Assembly (NCBI RefSeq): GCF_000327385.1
Contig: NW_008707617.1
Coordinates: 2,756,377-2,820,376 of the forward strand
Direction: 5' to 3'
Length of the DNA: 64,000 nt
Origin: Lottia gigantea
Lineage: Eukaryota > Mollusca > Gastropoda > Lottiidae
Part shown: piece after piece, positions 59,850 through 64,000 of the stretch
Numbering within the stretch: position 1 is the first letter of the stretch
Layout of the letters: each line of letters opens with the position of its first letter
Translations under genes and position numbers: made by a program
The notes under the pieces: model-generated
Databases searched by the model: none
What the model saw: only the letters and a program-made list of their open reading frames with translations
What the model was told of the DNA's origin: nothing

Positions 59850-62800
59850 TTAATTATTTGCCAGTGTCTGGGCTATCCAGTCCTTGTAATGAGATACTCT
59901 GGTATAGATGCCTGGAAACTCGACATTTCCACATTCATAACCAATAGATACAATACCAACTTGGTACCATTTATCATCTTTCTCACAGAAAAATGGACCA
60001 CCAGAATCTCCCTGGAAGAACAAGGTTAATTCATATATAATGGCCCGCCCAATTCTAATGATCTTATTTTGATTAGAAAATAAACATTGAATCACTTATA
60101 ATAGTAACAACGTTTTGTCATTTGGTTGAAAATAGTTCATTTACAATCGAATGAATTAAGTTATACGGGTACATCAATTGATTTCCAAAGACAGCAGAGG
60201 GCAACACCAAATGAATTCAATTCCACAGACAATATTAATGGGACAATAATTCAGTGCCGATATTGCTTGAATATGTTTCAATTTAAAAAAAGAAGTCAAA
60301 AGCTACAGATCATCGGCAGCCCCCCCCCCCCCCCAAAAAACCTAACATAGATGTTCATATTATAGCTGTGCCTGAGACAAGGACAGTTTTAAATTAATCC
60401 TCACGTTCTTTTCAAAACACACATAAAAGTTTGATAAATGGAATATGGAATAATTACGACAAAAATATCATTGTGTATGGAATATAAATCTTATATCAAT
60501 AACACCAAGTTCCACGTGCGTCATTCTAACCAAACTTTAGGCTTAATTAGGATAATATTTGTTATTTTATCATACCCCATAGTATTGTCTCCTCTCAATA
60601 AAATACATAAACTAATTCTATATATACTGAGATAACTGTAGGCAATATATATAATTAGTTTATCAAATTAGAGAATCAATCACCAGGGAACCCTTAGGTT
60701 TCTACCAGATCAAAATAAAATATATTCATGTATCCATTCCATTTTAACTGCTTCAATCTATGACTAAATATTGTAATCGAGGGCTTTTCATCGAATAGAA
60801 TAACAATCAAAGCTAAAGCGAACTAAATATGGAGGTGTTTCCATAGGCAAATTAGATAACCGATCTGATTTTGTAACGTGCATTGTTTTATTTCCAAATG
60901 AAGGCTTCGCACGCCTGTCATATGTGTCATGTGAACATACTTGATAGTGTTTGCAGTCAAAAGGATTTTCGAAAAGTAACTTACCCAGCATGCATCCTTT
61001 CCACCGTTTTCAGACGAAGCACATAGAACAGAGTTGTCGATTTTAACCAATGATGTTGCTTCATCATAATCAGGAAGGGAATAATATTTATTACGGCAAT
61101 CTGTTGAATTCACTATGGGTAGAATGGCCTTGAATGGTATCTTGGTGCCAGGCGTCTCTAAAACAATAAAATAGTTCCAATGTTATGTTGGTAAAACTAA
61201 CTTATGTCAATTGGTGTTAAAACTTTTTCATGATGTATCGTCAGGTACCTAGAAAATCCAAACGCGGGAGATGTTAGGCATTTAATTCCTTTTTCAAAAT
61301 TTGCATCTTACCCATCGTGTCTTGTCCCCAACCAGCTACTGTACAATGTGATCCTGCAGGGAAATCACCCATTGTATCCAAACAAACCACATTAACATAG
61401 TCTGACAGAGCTGCGGGTTGTTTTAACTTTACTAGAGCTATGTCATACAGGAATGGTCCTCTTTTGACTGAAAATTGGAAAAGATTTGATAATATCGTAC
61501 ACATAAATCCACATCAAATGAATCAAACCATTGGGACAAAATATCGGTCGTATATTATTGATATAAAATATTTTTCAAACTAAGTTTGGAATATATATTA
61601 TATCTAACTATGAGTTAAAATATCTAACAGTACTATTTTGAGGTTGATATTCCAATTCTCTTAAAATATAGAAAAAATTCTACTTTTTGCTTTGCAATAC
61701 TCGATGTTACTATATTTGTATTCAGATTAGAATGTTTTTCTCTTGCTATTCTATAGTCCAGTGCTGCAATGTTTGTTGGCTTGGGGAATATAAATTTACT
61801 TACACTGGGCTAGTGGGTGTCTTATAATCTTCTCGATTTCCAGGAACTGTTCAGTTCCATCGTCAGTCGTCTGATCATTTTCACCCAGAGCTACAATCCA
61901 ATTGTCCGGGTTGTTGAGACCAGGAAATACATCAGAACTGTAAGCAGAGACAACATGTTATTTAATGGCATTCATGGTTTCCAAATTTCTCATATAGAGC
62001 ATAACAATTGGGTTCTAACTGCACTAGTCTTGAACTTATTTTTGTCCAAGCAAGAAACGCATTGAAGGTCGGGCTGGCATATTTTTAACTCTGGCACAAT
62101 CTCTGATATAGCATTATATTTGAAGAAATATCTGAGTTCTTCTTAAATACATCTATTATGTCGTGTGTCGTTAGCGCGACAGGGCATACTCAACTGTCCA
62201 GGACACCTGGTATCACACTATTGGATTTGTCAACTCACTATCGCCAAAAGGTAATATTGCTAATTGGTATATAGTTGTTATTGTTAATTACTACTGTGCA
62301 AGTTGTTTTTACATCTCTAATTAATACAATTAGAATTATCTACATATATTACACATACCTCAAACAATGAGAAGCTGTTATAACCCATTGGGGATGAATC
62401 AAACTACCCCCACAAAGATGTCTCAGACCAGATCGACCAGTGAAGTTATGCCAGGGTATGAAATGTAGAGAGGCCACCCAGGGCCAATCCCCCGGAATTA
62501 CTGGGTGTCCACCCACAACCCTCTTTCGTCTCAGACCTGCTGTCTTTCTGGTTTTACCGCAAGTGTTAGCTTGACCATTGTCAACTGAAAAATCAAAATG
62601 TACAAAGGAATTGAAATATTGATATTAAAAGCGGTATACTACAAACAACCATGATCTGATTTCTTTTGACATAATTGAAAACAATTTTTTTAAAACATCG
62701 GAAGTTATTCATATATTTATTTATATATTTGTATCTAGTTATGTAGTATTGGTGACTTATCTTTATTGTATAGAAATGAACGTACCCTCTGGAGTGCCAG

Positions 62801-63745
62801 TATCTGAAAGAGAAAGATACAATACATGGCATTACAATTGATTGTTTATTATCCTATATCCATTGTGCATTGCGAGAAATGGGTAATAAAGCAGAACAAT
62901 ATAATTCGTTTAAATTTAAAATATATTCGAAGACATGTTTACCGACTAACTGGATCCTAAGTCGGAGGCTTTCAAGAGAACAACATTCCATCTATAAATA
63001 TAAATCTGGTCAATCTGTAAACCACCGTATGTCTGACTGAATGTTTATTTTGCTCCCTTTACTCTAGGTTATCTGAGTCACCGTTAATGTTACTATAACC
63101 TAAAGATAGTGTAGACTTACTGCATCCAAAAGCCTTCACATTGGTAGGAAATAATTCTCCTTCTGGTAGTATCTGTATACATTGAGCACGAACTGGATCA
63201 GGGAAATCTATCTCAATTTTCTGGTTTCTACTTGTGTCTCCAGGCTCTTTCATCTGAAATTTCAACCTTTAAGTTGACTCTATAGCTATATTTTAATTGT
63301 GAATTCGTCGTGTAATTTAAAAATCTAATTACAATAGGTCGACTTAACATTGGATAATGAAGCGCTAGTGAATTAGTTCACGCTTACAGAATTTTAATGC
63401 TTACGCGGTAATTCTTCGATAATTACATCATATAAGTAAGAATGACATGCTGTGTAAAATGTTTGCTTTTAAATTACAAATCTTAGGTGAAAATGCTTTG
63501 AAATTTAAGGTTTTATGAAATCTGACTTACCACCATATTGACATAATGACCAGTCAAGTTTTCAAACTTTGAACAAGATCTGCTGTAGAATACCAATAAC
63601 TTATTACCGATATTGGAAGAATTACCAAGGTATGAGATCTCTATAGCAGTAACAATTTTCTCAGAGTAAAACTTGAGAATCTGGTCACCATCGGCTAGGG
63701 TGTCCTTCTCATAGATACTTAATTCATGTTGGCATACATCCAGAT
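59850..63745 (-). CDS. Trypsin-like secreted serine protease, 3' eight exons (5' end beyond window)
   Basis: Exons in transcript order: 63531-63745, 63121-63253, 62786-62803 (18 bp), 62359-62584, 61804-61937, 61312-61467, 60985-61157, 59850-60011. All are GT..AG and phase-consistent, giving about 404 residues in the window. The N-terminal part ([12 protein letters not shown] to VKAFGC, about 115 residues) is a cysteine-poor beta-rich domain, possibly discoidin-like. Then NTCG, a basic activation site RRKR|VVGG and an S1 peptidase domain follow. The triad is His in ITASHC, Asp in YDIALVKL and Ser in GDSGGP. Asp189 (KDACWGDSGGP) predicts cleavage after Arg/Lys. Residue 192 is Trp instead of the common Gln, and SIG replaces SWG at 214-216. 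The cysteines for the C1-C122, 42-58, 136-201, 168-182 and 191-220 bonds are all present. Likely an extracellular zymogen. The first visible exon starts in phase, so at least one more exon lies upstream. Confidence 0.92.
60318..60334. repeat. Poly-C run in protease intron
   Basis: An uninterrupted C-run inside the last intron of the serine protease gene. Confidence 0.8.
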
Positions 63746-64000
63746 CTACATAATGAAATTTGACGTTATATTTCTATACCTACACTCCACCTTGTATGGA
63801 ATTTTTGTCAGACAAGTCAATTCTTTACTCTTTTCGATGTCCTACATATGGAAATATTTACATAATATAATGCATAAAGTGATGTTTTTTTTCCAGGATG
63901 AAATAAAAAAAAAACCCTTGTTATCAAATGGACGTTGTTAAAAGATAAATAAAAAATATTGGTACTCAGGAGTTTCACGCTATGCGTTCAGTAGTTGTCT
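63746..64000. other. Intron of the serine protease gene running off the window
   Basis: No exon compatible in phase with the exon at 63531-63745 could be found here. The preceding exon and signal peptide must lie beyond position 64000. Confidence 0.6.

Noticed and set aside
63898-64000. Possible upstream exon of the serine protease at the window edge
   Set aside because: All three minus-strand frames have stops, and no donor gives the phase required by the next exon.

Overview
The window is AT-rich animal DNA. Its coding genes have spliceosomal introns with GT..AG junctions, and the sequence between them is packed with repeats. The protein families, the tRNA-derived SINEs with a conserved central domain, the ~150-bp core repeats inside inverted-repeat elements and the paralogous orphan GPCRs all fit a lophotrochozoan, most likely a mollusc (gastropod or bivalve). 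That assignment is inference; no species-diagnostic gene is present.

Layout: (1) 1-3326, the 3' end of a very large, low-complexity, unrecognised protein gene on the + strand. (2) 3.3-12.4 kb, no recognised gene; an inverted/duplicated repeat block at 3.7-5.2 kb, a diverged tandem repeat near 7.5 kb and a repeat pair near 10.3-11.1 kb. (3) 12456-13457 and 28191-29288, two intronless paralogous class A GPCRs on the - strand with adenosine-receptor-like features and unusual switch motifs. The 15 kb between them is a transposon graveyard: a 1.7-kb long-TIR element with tandem core repeats and a SINE inside it, a minisatellite, a possible MADF exon, a DIRS-type fossil, a TTAA-flanked MITE, Penelope-like pieces, a P2X7-C-terminal-like relic and two more SINEs. 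(4) 31.6-35.2 kb, a small hAT-like MITE, a Harbinger-type element (TAA duplication, MADF/Myb-like coding remnant) sitting inside another repeat, then a ~2.2-kb array of 51-bp units that flips orientation near its end. (5) 37.9-42.2 kb, a direct repeat pair and a 2.6-kb inverted-repeat element holding a palindromic MITE. (6) 42819-44917, a two-exon neuropeptide-type GPCR with its intron inside the DRY codons. (7) 46171-51015 (-), a complete four-exon CRIP-type LIM protein of 77 residues. (8) 52924-57597 (+), a complete ten-exon PLBD1-like phospholipase B-like hydrolase of 545 residues. (9) 59850-63745 (-), eight 3' exons of a secreted trypsin-like serine protease whose 5' end lies beyond the window.

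The genes do not form one pathway: signalling receptors, a small LIM adaptor, a lysosomal/secreted amidase-type hydrolase and an extracellular protease are simply neighbours. All spliced models were built by hand from splice signals and reading phase, and they close in frame throughout. A 50-base N gap lies at 51550-51599. I found no compact novel multi-gene system. The most unusual material is the GPCR pair with altered TM6/TM7 motifs, the flipping 51-bp array and the nested mobile elements with readable insertion footprints.
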